Positions 44,165 to 53,201 of a DNA stretch of 64,000 nucleotides are shown in pieces (the first letter of the stretch is position 1; each line of letters starts with the position of its first letter). The notes under the pieces were generated by a model. The model ran no database searches and was not told where the DNA came from. It was given only the letters and a program-made list of their open reading frames with translations. This stretch comes from Lachnospiraceae bacterium (GTDB lineage: Bacteria; Bacillota; Clostridia; Lachnospirales; Lachnospiraceae). Location: NCBI GenBank assembly GCA_029012365.1, contig JAQXLY010000035.1, positions 33,026-97,025 of the forward strand, given 5' to 3'. The position numbers and the translations under genes were made by a program.

Positions 44165-44291
44165 AGGGATTCTCCTTTTCGGATGATATAAGTGCGTCCG
44201 TGATATCCGCACAAGGGAGCGGATAGAACCGGAATCATTTTCAGTTTAGCACATATAATGGGAAAGCACAATGAACTTTCTGTGTTTTTAC

Positions 44292-44320
44292 TTGATTTTC
44301 GGAAGGTCATTTCGTATAAT
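44292..44320 (+). promoter_or_regulatory. Predicted promoter of the TSCPD-murG unit
   Basis: TTGATT (44292-44297) and TATAAT (44315-44320) are 17 bp apart, 36 bp before the TSCPD gene. Confidence 0.7.
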
Positions 44321-44356
44321 AAGGGGTGATTTCACAGAAAAGGAGCATAAAATAAT

Positions 44357-44596
44357 ATGAGATACAAAACATCAGGGGTATGTTCCTCGGCGATTGATTT
44401 TGATGTGGAGGACGGCCGTGTAAAAAATGTAAGATTTACCGGAGGGTGTAACGGGAATACCCAGGGAGTTTCAAGACTGGTGGAAGGAATGCTCGTGGAG
44501 GAAGCGATTTCCAGACTCGAGGGTATCAAGTGCGGTTTTAAGTCCACATCCTGCCCGGATCAGCTGGCGAAGGCATTAAAGGAATGGAGGGCATAG
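44357..44596 (+). CDS. Small TSCPD-domain protein
   Basis: A 79-aa protein of the short TSCPD family: GVCSSAIDF, FTGGCNGNTQGVSRLVEGM and the family signature TSCPDQLAKAL are present. The domain is otherwise found at the end of B12-dependent ribonucleotide reductases; free-standing members have no settled function. GGAGC precedes the ATG. The murG start lies 6 bp after the stop. Confidence 0.88.
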   Translation: MRYKTSGVCSSAIDFDVEDGRVKNVRFTGGCNGNTQGVSRLVEGMLVEEAISRLEGIKCGFKSTSCPDQLAKALKEWRA

Positions 44597-44602
44597 CGCC
44601 TT

Positions 44603-45667
44603 ATGAAACATATTGTGTTTACCGGCGGCGGCACCGCCGGACATGTAACGCCGAATATTGCATTGTTTCCTGCGGTAAAGGAGGCGGGGTATGAGATATC
44701 CTACATCGGCTCCTACGAAGGTATTGAAAAGGAATTAATTACGGAGCAGGGGATTGCATACTATGGCATCTCATCGGGAAAATTAAGACGGTATTTTGAC
44801 CCGAAAAACTTTTCCGACCCGTTTAAGGTGGTAAAGGGCTATTTTCAGGCAAAGAAGCTGCTTAAAAAGCTGAATCCGAATATTGTTTTTTCTAAAGGAG
44901 GCTTTGTGTCCGTACCGGTCGTGCTGGCGGCAAAAAAGTGTAAGATTCCGTGCATTATCCACGAGTCTGACATTACACCGGGACTTGCCAATAAGCTTGC
45001 GATTCCGTCTGCCACGAAGGTATGTGCCAATTTTCCGGAGACTTTAAACTATCTGCCGAAGGATAAGGCGGTACTGACCGGTTCCCCGATTCGGAAGGAG
45101 TTGTTTTCGGGCAATAAGATAAAGGGTCTGGATTTTTGCGGATTCACCGCTAATAAGCCGGTACTTCTTGTGATTGGCGGAAGTACGGGAGCGGCTTCGG
45201 TGAACAATGCCGTGCGTGATTTACTTCCGACATTGTTGCAGCAATTTCAGGTGATTCATCTTTGCGGAAAGGGAAAGACGGATGCCTCCTTTAACGGACG
45301 TGACGGATATGTACAGTATGAATATATCAACAAGGAGTTAAAGGATTTGTTTGCGGCGGCGGACATTATTGTGTCCAGAGCGGGAGCGAATGCGATTTGT
45401 GAGCTTCTGGCACTGAAAAAGCCGAATATCCTGATTCCTTTGTCTGCCGCAGCCAGCCGCGGTGATCAGATTTTGAATGCGGAGTCCTTTGAGCGTCAGG
45501 GCTTTTCCTATGTGTTAAAGGAAGAGGATGTGACGAATGAAACATTGCTTGCTGCTATCTGCGAGGTGTACGAAAACAAGGAAAAGTATGTGGCAGCCAT
45601 GAATGAAAGTAATTTGAATCGTGCCATAGAGACTATTACGGAGATGATTGTGAAGCTGTCGAAGTAA
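44603..45667 (+). CDS. murG: UDP-GlcNAc:lipid I N-acetylglucosaminyltransferase
   Basis: MurG makes lipid II from lipid I on the inner membrane face. The 354-aa GT28 enzyme has GGGTAGHVTPN at the N-terminus, HESDITPGLANK, and the UDP-binding part with IGGSTGAASVN and SRAGANAICELLAL. The Gly-rich loops and length are typical. It follows the TSCPD gene by 6 bp. Confidence 0.96.
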   Translation: MKHIVFTGGGTAGHVTPNIALFPAVKEAGYEISYIGSYEGIEKELITEQGIAYYGISSGKLRRYFDPKNFSDPFKVVKGYFQAKKLLKKLNPNIVFSKGGFVSVPVVLAAKKCKIPCIIHESDITPGLANKLAIPSATKVCANFPETLNYLPKDKAVLTGSPIRKELFSGNKIKGLDFCGFTANKPVLLVIGGSTGAASVNNAVRDLLPTLLQQFQVIHLCGKGKTDASFNGRDGYVQYEYINKELKDLFAAADIIVSRAGANAICELLALKKPNILIPLSAAASRGDQILNAESFERQGFSYVLKEEDVTNETLLAAICEVYENKEKYVAAMNESNLNRAIETITEMIVKLSK

Positions 45668-45681
45668 AGGGTAGATTTGTT

Positions 45682-47595
45682 ATGAAATTTTTATTGGTTG
45701 CGTTAAATGCGAAGTATATTCATTCGAATCCGGCGCTTTACAGTTTGCGGGCGTATGCCGGAGAGGGACTACAGGAGCATGTGGAGATTGCGGAGTATAC
45801 CATCAATCATGCATTCTCGGACATATTAGCGGATATTTATAAGAGAAAGCCCGATGTAATCGGGTTTTCCTGTTATATCTGGAATATCCGGATGATTACG
45901 GAGCTGATAGGGGAGCTTGTAAAGGTATTGCCGCAGGTGCCTGTCTGGCTCGGCGGGCCGGAGGTTACATATGATGCTCCGGAATTACTTAAGAAGTATC
46001 CGGCAATAACGGGAGTAATGATAGGAGAAGGGGAAGAGACGTTCAGAGAGCTGCTGGAATATTATGTAAAGAAATCGGAGAGCTTCAAAGCGGACCGGAC
46101 ACGGACAGAAGGCTGTGAAGCAGATGGAACAGGAGCAGAAGGATTTAAGGGATATGGAACAGAGCTGCACCGGATGAAAGGGTTATGTCTGCCGGATGGC
46201 TTTACTGCTCCGAGAGAGCTGACCGATATGAGTACCCTGCCGTTTTTGTATAATGACCTGACAGGCTTTGAAAATAAAATTATATATTATGAATCCGGCA
46301 GAGGATGTCCGTTCTGCTGCAGCTATTGTTTAAGCTCGATTGATAAGCAGGTACGCCTGCGGGACATCGAAATCGTAAAAAAGGAGCTGCAGTTTTTCTT
46401 AGACCGCAGGGTAAAGCAGGTAAAGTTTGTGGACAGAACCTTTAATTGTAATCACAGGCATGCAGCCGAAATCTGGAAATATATTTTGGAGCATGACAAC
46501 GGTGTCACGAATTTTCATTTTGAGGTTGCGGCGGATATTCTGAGCGAAGAAGAGTTAAGCCTGCTTCACCGGATGCGGCCGGGACTGGTACAGCTGGAAA
46601 TCGGCGTGCAGTCCACGAACCCGGAGACGCTTTCTGCGATTCACCGGACGATGGATGTGGAGAAGCTGGAACGGATTGTAGCGTATATTCATAGCGGAAA
46701 TAACATACATCAGCATTTGGATTTGATTGCCGGTCTTCCGTATGAGGATTATGAGAGCTTTGGCCGGTCGTTTGACAGGGTATACGCCATGCGGCCGAAC
46801 CAGCTGCAATTGGGATTTTTGAAGGTATTGAAGGGCTCGGAAATGTGCGAACGGGCACAGGAGTACGGGATTAACTATACGGATATGCCGCCTTATGAGG
46901 TGCTTTTTACCGACTGGCTCGGATTTTCGGATATCGTTCGGTTAAAGCATATCGAAGAAATGGTGGAGCTGTATTACAACAGTAACCAGTTTGTGCATAC
47001 CCTGCGGTTTCTGGAGCAGGCGTTTTCCTCACCTTTTCAAATGTTCCAGACGCTTGCCGAGTTTTATGAGTACAATGGTTATTATGTGAACAGTCCGTCA
47101 AGGGGCTACCGGTATCAGGTGCTGCTGTCCTTTGCCTGTGCAAAGGATAAGGAGCATGAGGCGGTATATAAAGAGCTTCTGACCTACGATATGTACCTGC
47201 GGGAGAATGTAAAGAGCCGTCCGGAGTTTGCAAGGGATTTGCAGGAGTACAAGGATGCTGTGAGAGACTTCTACAGGCAGGAAGAGGAATGCCGGGTATA
47301 TCTGCCGGATTGTACGGGGTATGATTCAAAGCAGTTGGCAAGGATGACTCATCTGGAACCGTTTTATTTTCCGGTATGGGAGATGCCGGACAGAAGCTTG
47401 TTGGGAACGGGAGAAAACGGGAAAAATCTGACATACATACTGTTTGATTATCAGAATCGTTGTCCGCTGACCGGAAATGCACGGACGGTGAAGGTGCCGG
47501 GGGAATCATATGCTTTTGAAAATCGTTTAGTAGCCGGAAAATCGGAAAAACGAAAATATGACCTTGACAGAGTGGCTAAAAGTAAGTATACTTAG
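45682..47595 (+). CDS. B12-binding radical SAM protein (DUF4080-type)
   Basis: A 637-aa enzyme. Residues 1-135 form a cobalamin-binding-like domain (LGGPEVTYD, MIGEGEETF). The radical SAM core (about 200-400) holds the cluster motif GRGCPFCCSYC (CxxxCxxC). A C-terminal DUF4080-like domain follows. A low-complexity stretch near residues 134-157 (repeated Glu-Gly and Asp-Gly) interrupts the junction. The reaction is unknown. Its last codons contain the SRP RNA promoter. Confidence 0.88.
   Translation: MKFLLVALNAKYIHSNPALYSLRAYAGEGLQEHVEIAEYTINHAFSDILADIYKRKPDVIGFSCYIWNIRMITELIGELVKVLPQVPVWLGGPEVTYDAPELLKKYPAITGVMIGEGEETFRELLEYYVKKSESFKADRTRTEGCEADGTGAEGFKGYGTELHRMKGLCLPDGFTAPRELTDMSTLPFLYNDLTGFENKIIYYESGRGCPFCCSYCLSSIDKQVRLRDIEIVKKELQFFLDRRVKQVKFVDRTFNCNHRHAAEIWKYILEHDNGVTNFHFEVAADILSEEELSLLHRMRPGLVQLEIGVQSTNPETLSAIHRTMDVEKLERIVAYIHSGNNIHQHLDLIAGLPYEDYESFGRSFDRVYAMRPNQLQLGFLKVLKGSEMCERAQEYGINYTDMPPYEVLFTDWLGFSDIVRLKHIEEMVELYYNSNQFVHTLRFLEQAFSSPFQMFQTLAEFYEYNGYYVNSPSRGYRYQVLLSFACAKDKEHEAVYKELLTYDMYLRENVKSRPEFARDLQEYKDAVRDFYRQEEECRVYLPDCTGYDSKQLARMTHLEPFYFPVWEMPDRSLLGTGENGKNLTYILFDYQNRCPLTGNARTVKVPGESYAFENRLVAGKSEKRKYDLDRVAKSKYT
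47564..47592 (+). promoter_or_regulatory. Consensus promoter of the SRP RNA, inside the upstream CDS
   Basis: TTGACA (47564-47569) and TATACT (47587-47592) are 17 bp apart. The promoter lies within the last codons of the radical SAM gene, and the SRP RNA begins about 7 bases after the -10. Confidence 0.88.
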
Positions 47596-47597
47596 AA

Positions 47598-47865
47598 TAC
47601 CGTGCAGCCGGGGAGATAGCGGTGCCCTGTACCTGCAATCCGCTACAGCAGGGGTGATGCCTTGCCCCGGATGCTTTGTTGCGATGCCGGCTTTGATAAG
47701 TGATGTTGACGCTTTGGTCTTGCGCAACGGAAATTCGTGAACCGTGTCAGGTCAGGAATGGAGCAGCACTAAGCGAAACCTTCCGTGTGCCGTAAGGTTG
47801 CCGGAGCCGAGTTAACTGTCAGAGTAACGATTGTGACGGGCGTTCAAAGCAGGGCGCACGGTTTT
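47598..47865 (+). ncRNA. ffs: Signal recognition particle RNA (large, Alu-containing type)
   Basis: The conserved SRP domain is read directly: GTCAGGTCAGGAATGG followed by AGCAGCACTAAGC near 47749-47778. The 5' part resembles the Alu domain of Gram-positive 6S-type SRP RNA. The termini pair (CCGTGC at 47600-47605 with GCACGG at 47856-47861), giving about 265 nt, as in Bacillus scRNA. It works with Ffh to target membrane proteins. Ends are estimated to a few bases. Confidence 0.93.
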
Positions 47866-47883
47866 AAAAGAGATTATAAGGTG

Positions 47884-47917
47884 GCTGTCGCATTTAAAGA
47901 TGCGCAGCTTCTTTTTT
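47884..47917 (+). terminator. Terminator of the SRP RNA, TGTCGCA family
   Basis: GCTGTCGCAT pairs with ATGCGCAGC (one bulge), followed by CTTCTTTTTT. It carries the TGTCGCA core. Confidence 0.8.
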
Positions 47918-47922
47918 GCTTC

Positions 47923-48192
47923 TTAATCCTCTTCTATAACATGGATTTCCAGAAAATCAAAGTCTATTTTATCCACAAAATTGTCCTGATAAAACCGGGT
48001 GCGGTCATGCTTTTTGAAATCTGCGACGGTGGAATCCAGCCAGATTGGTTTCGATAAGTCAAATTCGTAACAAATTGTATCGATTGCCGCAAATATCTTT
48101 TTGGTACGGTTTAGTTCGGTATCATTATTTTCTACGACCATATCTTTTAATAAATGATTGTCTTTCCAAAGCTTAGCCCATAATCTGAACAT
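47923..48192 (-). CDS. Small hypothetical protein
   Basis: An 89-aa soluble, charged protein. AGGAGG lies eight bases before the ATG, which supports a real gene. No signal peptide, membrane helix or known motif is seen. Its stop lies next to the convergent SRP RNA terminator. I do not recognise it. Confidence 0.65.
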   Translation of the reverse strand: MFRLWAKLWKDNHLLKDMVVENNDTELNRTKKIFAAIDTICYEFDLSKPIWLDSTVADFKKHDRTRFYQDNFVDKIDFDFLEIHVIEED

Positions 48193-48448
48193 TATTTTGT
48201 CCTCCTGATATTCTGAATAAATTTATAAGCCATCGGATGTTCCGTTGGATTCGTTTCGCTTTTCGCGTACATTTTACCATATAGTTTGAGATGTGTACAT
48301 TATTTTATTCTTATTAAATTTTTGATGCATTGTGCAGAATGTCTAAAAATTGAAACAGAAATAGTCATAAGTTAGAATATTAATCAACTAAAAAGACAGA
48401 AAACATAATTAATTAGATTAAAAACTAACAAAAATGTGGGGTAAAATA

Positions 48449-48477
48449 TTGACTTTTTTGTGCAAAACGTATATTAT
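48449..48477 (+). promoter_or_regulatory. Promoter of the sugar ABC importer operon
   Basis: TTGACT (48449-48454) and TATTAT (48472-48477) are 17 bp apart, 44 bp before the first permease start. The rest of 48193-48448 is AT-rich and shows no gene. Confidence 0.78.
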
Positions 48478-48521
48478 AAGGTATGGAACAGATACTTTGG
48501 CGGAAGACTGGAGGAATTGCT

Positions 48522-49442
48522 ATGAAGGTGTTCAGTAACAAAAAGAAGATGAGGTCATACAGGGAATTTTTGTACATATTACCTTTTTTGATTCTTGTAG
48601 CCGTATTTGCTTACTATCCGTTGTATGGCTGGGTTTATGCATTCTTTGATTACAGACCGCCGTTTCCTTTGTCCAAAGAATCATTTGTCGGCCTGAAGTG
48701 GTTTAAGTCTATGGTAGAGAACGAAGTAAAGCTGAAGCAGACCCTGACCGTGCTTCGTAATACATTTGCGATGAGCGGGCTGAGCCTTTTGTTTTCCTGG
48801 TTCCCTATGATTTTTGCAGTGTTTCTTAATGAGATTAAGTGTAAGCCGTTTAAGAAGTTTGTACAGACGGTGACAACTCTTCCGAATTTTATCAGCTGGG
48901 TGCTTGTATATTCCATTGCTTACTGCATTTTTAACAGCACCGGCGTCGTAAACGAAGTACTCATTAATCTGGGCGTGATTGATTCTCCTCAGGCATTTTT
49001 ACAGTCGGGTGAGCATATATGGTTTAAAATGTGGCTTTGGCTTACATGGAAAAATGCAGGCTGGTCCGCTATCATGTATATTGCTGCGATTACCGGAATC
49101 GACGAACAGATGATTGAGGCAGCCCGTGTAGACGGAGCTTCGAGAATGCAGATTATAAGACATATTACGATACCGAGTATTCTTCCTACTTATTTTGTTT
49201 TGGTTATGCTCAGCCTTGCAAATTTCCTGTCAAACGGTATGGAGCAGTATTTTGTGTTCCAGAACAGCTTTAACAAGGAAAGTATTCAGGTGCTTGATTT
49301 GTATGTTTACAATATAGCAATGGGAAGCGGAGGCTATTCGCTGGCAACGGCTATCAGTATTCTTAAGAGTGTAGTCAGTATATCGATTCTCTGCGTTACG
49401 AATAAGATTTCCAAGATGATTCGTGGCGAAGGCTTTATTTAA
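48522..49442 (+). CDS. Sugar ABC transporter permease, LplB/UgpA-like
   Basis: A 306-aa permease with six membrane helices. The EAA loop is EAARVDGASRMQIIRHITIPSI, as in CUT1 importers. I chose ATG 48522 with GGAGG upstream; an earlier ATG at 48483 has no site. It pairs with the next permease and the lipoprotein; no ATPase gene is in the operon, as is usual for CUT1 systems that share MsmK-type ATPases. Confidence 0.92.
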   Translation: MKVFSNKKKMRSYREFLYILPFLILVAVFAYYPLYGWVYAFFDYRPPFPLSKESFVGLKWFKSMVENEVKLKQTLTVLRNTFAMSGLSLLFSWFPMIFAVFLNEIKCKPFKKFVQTVTTLPNFISWVLVYSIAYCIFNSTGVVNEVLINLGVIDSPQAFLQSGEHIWFKMWLWLTWKNAGWSAIMYIAAITGIDEQMIEAARVDGASRMQIIRHITIPSILPTYFVLVMLSLANFLSNGMEQYFVFQNSFNKESIQVLDLYVYNIAMGSGGYSLATAISILKSVVSISILCVTNKISKMIRGEGFI

Positions 49443-49455
49443 GGAGGAGAGGAAT

Positions 49456-50379
49456 ATGAGCAGGAAAGGGAAGAAATTGAAATATGACACGGGTATCGGG
49501 GATCGTATTATCAGTGCGGTTACCTATATTGTCTATTCGTTTTTTGCGTTTGTTTGTGCATATCCGTTCTATTATATTTTTATTAATACGATTAGCTCAA
49601 ACGACTTAAGTAAGCGGGGAAAGGTTCTGTTCTGGCCAAGGGAGATTCATTTTAATAACTATACGCAGGTGCTTCAGATTCCGGAGCTGTTTGATGCCTT
49701 ATGGGTTTCAGTGGCAAGAACTGTGATTGGTACAGCGGTGACTGTAGTGATTGCTGCATTTCTCGGATATATGTTTACAAGGGAGACACTGTGGATGAGA
49801 AAGTTCTGGTATCGCTTTGTGGCAATTACCATGTACTTTAATGCCGGAATTATACCGTGGTTTATCACAATGAAGAATCTGCATCTCGACAACAATTTCC
49901 TTGTTTATATTTTGCCGGTAGCTGTATCACCGTTTTACATTATTTTATGTAAGACGTTTGTTGAGGCCTTACCAAAGGAGCTGCAGGATGCGGCAGAGAT
50001 TGACGGTGCGGGAACGTTGCGGATTTTCTTCAGCATTATCCTGCCTGTTATAAAGCCTATTCTGGCAACGGTAGCAATTTTTGCCGCTGTGGCGCAGTGG
50101 AACTCATTCCAGGATACGCTGTTGCTTATAACGGACAAATCCTTATATACACTGCAGTATATTTTGTACAATTATATTAATCAGGCCAGTTCGCTGGCGG
50201 GTCTTGTGAACAGTACAACGTCGGGAACCAGTCTGGCAGCGAGTCTGGCACATGCGGCCACGGCCACATCAATTCGTATGACGGTTACGATAGTGGTGGT
50301 TACGCCGATTATTTTGGTATATCCGATTTTCCAACGGTATTTTACAAAGGGAATCATGATTGGTGCAGTTAAGGGATAA
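49456..50379 (+). CDS. Sugar ABC transporter permease, YtcP/LplC-like
   Basis: A 307-aa permease with six helices and an EAA-like loop (DAAEIDGAGTLRIFFSIILPVIKP). GGAGGAGAGG precedes the ATG at 49456. It follows the first permease by 13 bp and completes the membrane channel. Confidence 0.92.
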   Translation: MSRKGKKLKYDTGIGDRIISAVTYIVYSFFAFVCAYPFYYIFINTISSNDLSKRGKVLFWPREIHFNNYTQVLQIPELFDALWVSVARTVIGTAVTVVIAAFLGYMFTRETLWMRKFWYRFVAITMYFNAGIIPWFITMKNLHLDNNFLVYILPVAVSPFYIILCKTFVEALPKELQDAAEIDGAGTLRIFFSIILPVIKPILATVAIFAAVAQWNSFQDTLLLITDKSLYTLQYILYNYINQASSLAGLVNSTTSGTSLAASLAHAATATSIRMTVTIVVVTPIILVYPIFQRYFTKGIMIGAVKG

Positions 50380-50427
50380 TGAGCGGGGAGCCGCTGATTA
50401 TAAATATTATAAAACGGAGGAGATTTT

Positions 50428-52110
50428 ATGGGAAGAAAAAAGCTGACAGCACTTTTTCTTGTAGCAGCTATGGCAATATCCTGTTTTGCAGGCTGTGGCA
50501 AGAAGGCTGGCGACACAATGGTAATTGAGGTGTATGATGTAGCTGCAAACTACCAGGGTACACAGACCGGTTGGTTTGCAAAGGTCGTAAAGGACAGATT
50601 CAACATCGAGTTAAACATCATTGCTCCTCAGGTGGCGGGGGATTCTATTTATCAGACCCGTGCCAGCAGCGGAAATCTTGGTGATATCATTCTGTTAGAC
50701 GGTACCGATTTTGCAGACTGTGTAAAGGCGGGTCTTGTAAAGGATATCAGTGCCGAATTAAAGGATACGAAGTATCTGAAGGATTACCAGAAGCAGATTG
50801 ATACCTACAATGCAGGACTTCCGGATAATACAGCAGGGGCAACCTACGGTATTCCGGCTCAGATGACAAATACCTCACCGACCTCTTATTCTCAGGATGT
50901 AATTTATTCCAGCCCGCTGCTTCGCTGGGATTTATATTCGGAGCTTGGATGCCCGGATATTGAGGATTTGGACGGACTTCTTGATGTACTCGAGGATATG
51001 ATGAAGAAGCACCCGACCAACAAGGACGGAGATGCCTGCTATCCTTTGTCCTTATGGGCTGACTGGGATGGCGGTGACGGTATGCTCGGTATTGCAAACG
51101 TAGTACAGCTTACCACCTGGTACGGTGAGAAGATTAAAGGCTCCGCTATTTTGAAGCCTGATAATAGCTTTACCTCTATCACCGATAAGAATGCATCCTA
51201 CTATAAGATGTTAAAGTTCTTAAACGATGCATACAGAAGAGGCCTTGTAGATCCGGACTCCGGTACTCAGGACTGGAACTCCGCATGTGCAAAGATGTCT
51301 GCAGGTCAGGTATATTTAATGTGGTATAGCTGGCAGGTAGGCTTCTGGAACACTCAGGATAGATTAAAGGACGGTTCTGCATTTATCTTTACTCCTGTAA
51401 AGGATCAGCTTTACTATGCAGATTCCGATACCTATTACGGAAGCGGACGTATCTTTGGCGTAGGCTCCAAGGTTGAAGGTGAGAAGTTAGAGAGAATTAT
51501 AGAGTTCCTTGACTGGTATGCAAGCCCGGAGGGTCTTGTATTCCAGCATGATGGTATCGAAGGATTTAACTATACCGTTGACGGAAGCGGTAAGTTTACG
51601 ATTATGAATGACAATGCGTTAATGGATAACCTCCCGGTTCCGGAAGAGTACGGCGGAGCAGGCTACTCTGACGGTAACAATGCAATCAATCAGTGGATTG
51701 TAGATGCAATCAGTACAAACCCGAACTCCGGCGAGCCGTATTCTTCACAGTACTGGAGCTCTTACAAGGCAGCTACCATGACGCAGATGAAGAAGGATTG
51801 GCAGGCAAAATTCGGTGCAGCAGAGCCGGTTGAGTACATGAAGAAGAATAACGTACTTCTTGTGAGTCCTAACGTAAGCGTAACGCTGCCGAGTGATACC
51901 GCGGATATTTCCGTTATCAGAAAGCAGTGTAATGAGGCTCTCTGTGATGCATCCTGGCAGATGATTTTCGCAAAGGACGACGCGGAGTTTAATGCAAAGT
52001 GGGATGCAATGTGTAAGACCATGGACGGTATGGGATTCCAGGATTTGCTCAAGTTTGATATGGAAAAGCATCAGATTGAAGTAGACGCAAAGATTGCCGC
52101 TTCGAAATAA
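50428..52110 (+). CDS. Sugar-binding lipoprotein of an ABC importer, LplA-like
   Basis: A 560-aa extracellular binding protein. The signal peptide ends at FAGC (Cys23). The size and the late segments (FLDWYASPEGL, YGGAGYSDGNNAINQW) are those of large LplA-type oligosaccharide-binding proteins. ACGGAGGAG precedes the ATG. The oligosaccharide is unknown. A strong terminator follows. Confidence 0.92.
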   Translation: MGRKKLTALFLVAAMAISCFAGCGKKAGDTMVIEVYDVAANYQGTQTGWFAKVVKDRFNIELNIIAPQVAGDSIYQTRASSGNLGDIILLDGTDFADCVKAGLVKDISAELKDTKYLKDYQKQIDTYNAGLPDNTAGATYGIPAQMTNTSPTSYSQDVIYSSPLLRWDLYSELGCPDIEDLDGLLDVLEDMMKKHPTNKDGDACYPLSLWADWDGGDGMLGIANVVQLTTWYGEKIKGSAILKPDNSFTSITDKNASYYKMLKFLNDAYRRGLVDPDSGTQDWNSACAKMSAGQVYLMWYSWQVGFWNTQDRLKDGSAFIFTPVKDQLYYADSDTYYGSGRIFGVGSKVEGEKLERIIEFLDWYASPEGLVFQHDGIEGFNYTVDGSGKFTIMNDNALMDNLPVPEEYGGAGYSDGNNAINQWIVDAISTNPNSGEPYSSQYWSSYKAATMTQMKKDWQAKFGAAEPVEYMKKNNVLLVSPNVSVTLPSDTADISVIRKQCNEALCDASWQMIFAKDDAEFNAKWDAMCKTMDGMGFQDLLKFDMEKHQIEVDAKIAASK

Positions 52111-52125
52111 GTTACAGTCAGAAAA

Positions 52126-52162
52126 GGGGGTTGTCGCATATTCGCGCGACCTCCTTTTTTTA
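52126..52162 (+). terminator. Terminator after the sugar importer operon, TGTCGCA family
   Basis: GGGGGTTGTCGC pairs with GCGCGACCTCC, followed by seven T. The TGTCGCA core is again in the 5' arm. Confidence 0.82.
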
Positions 52163-52169
52163 AAATGTA

Positions 52170-52199
52170 TTGACAAGAAGGATTATGGTATGGTATAAA
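52170..52199 (+). promoter_or_regulatory. Predicted promoter of the riboswitch-ABC unit
   Basis: TTGACA (52170-52175) and TATAAA (52194-52199) have an 18-bp spacer, 20 bp before the riboswitch-like structure. Confidence 0.75.
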
Positions 52200-52219
52200 T
52201 AGGTAACAACGAAATAACC

Positions 52220-52304
52220 CGTGAGGGAGTAGTGGCGCATTGCGTGGCAAGTCAACATCCTGACCGCCTTTCGGTCTGGCTTGCCTTAATCAACGAGACT
52301 CATG
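52220..52304 (+). promoter_or_regulatory. yybP-ykoY-like riboswitch aptamer (manganese class), candidate
   Basis: Conserved elements in order: GGGAGTAG, then AGTCAACAT, and finally AACGAGACT. The closing stem is CGTGAG (52220-52225) with CTCATG (52299-52304), one G-T pair. GGCAAG pairs with CTTGCC, enclosing a GACCG/CGGTC hairpin. CATGTA beyond the closing stem can also pair with TACATG at 52322-52327, a plausible switching helix. The class usually senses Mn2+ and controls Mn exporters. Identity rests on pattern recognition. Confidence 0.68.
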
Positions 52305-52360
52305 TATTGCTGATAAAAGCGTACATGCTGTGTCGTTTTTTGTTTTCCTGTAAACTTTTC

Positions 52361-52396
52361 GACCGGATATGCTTTTACGGCATATCCGGTCTTTTT
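52361..52396 (+). terminator. Intrinsic terminator downstream of the riboswitch-like leader
   Basis: ACCGGATATGC pairs perfectly with GCATATCCGGT, followed by CTTTTT. It lies between the aptamer and the ABC ATPase gene and may be the expression platform. Confidence 0.85.
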
Positions 52397-52478
52397 CGCG
52401 TAGGCAAAGTGAGCGGGCAGGCGATAAATACATAATCCGGAGGTTAGTTGAAATTATTTGGAAAGGCGGTTTTATGGT

Positions 52479-53177
52479 ATGTTTATTGAAATCAGTGGTA
52501 TCAGGAGAAGCTTCGGTGAGGGAGAGAACCGTGTGGAGGTATTGAAAGGGATTGACCTCGGCATCGAAAAGGGAGAGTTTTGCGTGCTGCTCGGTCCGTC
52601 CGGCTCCGGTAAAACAACGCTTCTTAACATTCTCGGCGGAATTGACAGGGCAGATGCGGGCTACATCGCAATTAACGGGGAAAAGACGGAGGATATGAAC
52701 GAGAAAGCATTGACCAGGTACAGGCGCAGACATCTGGGGTATGTATTTCAGATGTATAATCTCATACCCAATCTGAACATTAAGGAAAATATCGAAACGG
52801 GTGCATATTTAAGCGAACATCCGCTGGATGTGGATGAATTGTTAAAGGTATTGGGATTGTATGAGCACCGCCATAAGCTTCCGAACCAGCTTTCCGGCGG
52901 TCAGCAGCAGCGTACGGCTATCGGCAGGGCGATTGTAAAAAATCCGGATATTCTTCTTTGCGATGAACCGACGGGAGCACTGGATTATAATACCTCAAAG
53001 GAGATTTTAAAGTTAATCGAAGAGGTGAATCGGAACTACGGGAATACGGTTGTGATGGTAACACACAATGATGCCATAAAGCATATGGCAGACCGCGTGG
53101 TAAAGCTGCATGACGGAACCATTCGCGAAAGCTATAGGAAAGAGAGTAAGGTTTCCGCAACGGAGCTTGAATGGTAA
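52479..53177 (+). CDS. ABC transporter ATP-binding protein, MacB/LolD type
   Basis: A 232-aa ATPase with Walker A (GPSGSGKTT), Q-loop (GYVFQMYNL), signature (LSGGQQQR), Walker B (ILLCDEPTGALD) and H-loop (VTHND). It pairs with the FtsX permease that follows by 24 bp. The ATG at 52479 has AAAGGCGG upstream. Its leader carries a riboswitch-like structure and terminator. Confidence 0.92.
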   Translation: MFIEISGIRRSFGEGENRVEVLKGIDLGIEKGEFCVLLGPSGSGKTTLLNILGGIDRADAGYIAINGEKTEDMNEKALTRYRRRHLGYVFQMYNLIPNLNIKENIETGAYLSEHPLDVDELLKVLGLYEHRHKLPNQLSGGQQQRTAIGRAIVKNPDILLCDEPTGALDYNTSKEILKLIEEVNRNYGNTVVMVTHNDAIKHMADRVVKLHDGTIRESYRKESKVSATELEW

Positions 53178-53201
53178 GGGACGCGAAAGGGGGAGATGAG
53201 G

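Noticed and set aside
46907..47509. 200-codon minus-strand open frame opposite the radical SAM gene
   Set aside because: Pro/His/Thr-rich shadow of a well-supported gene.
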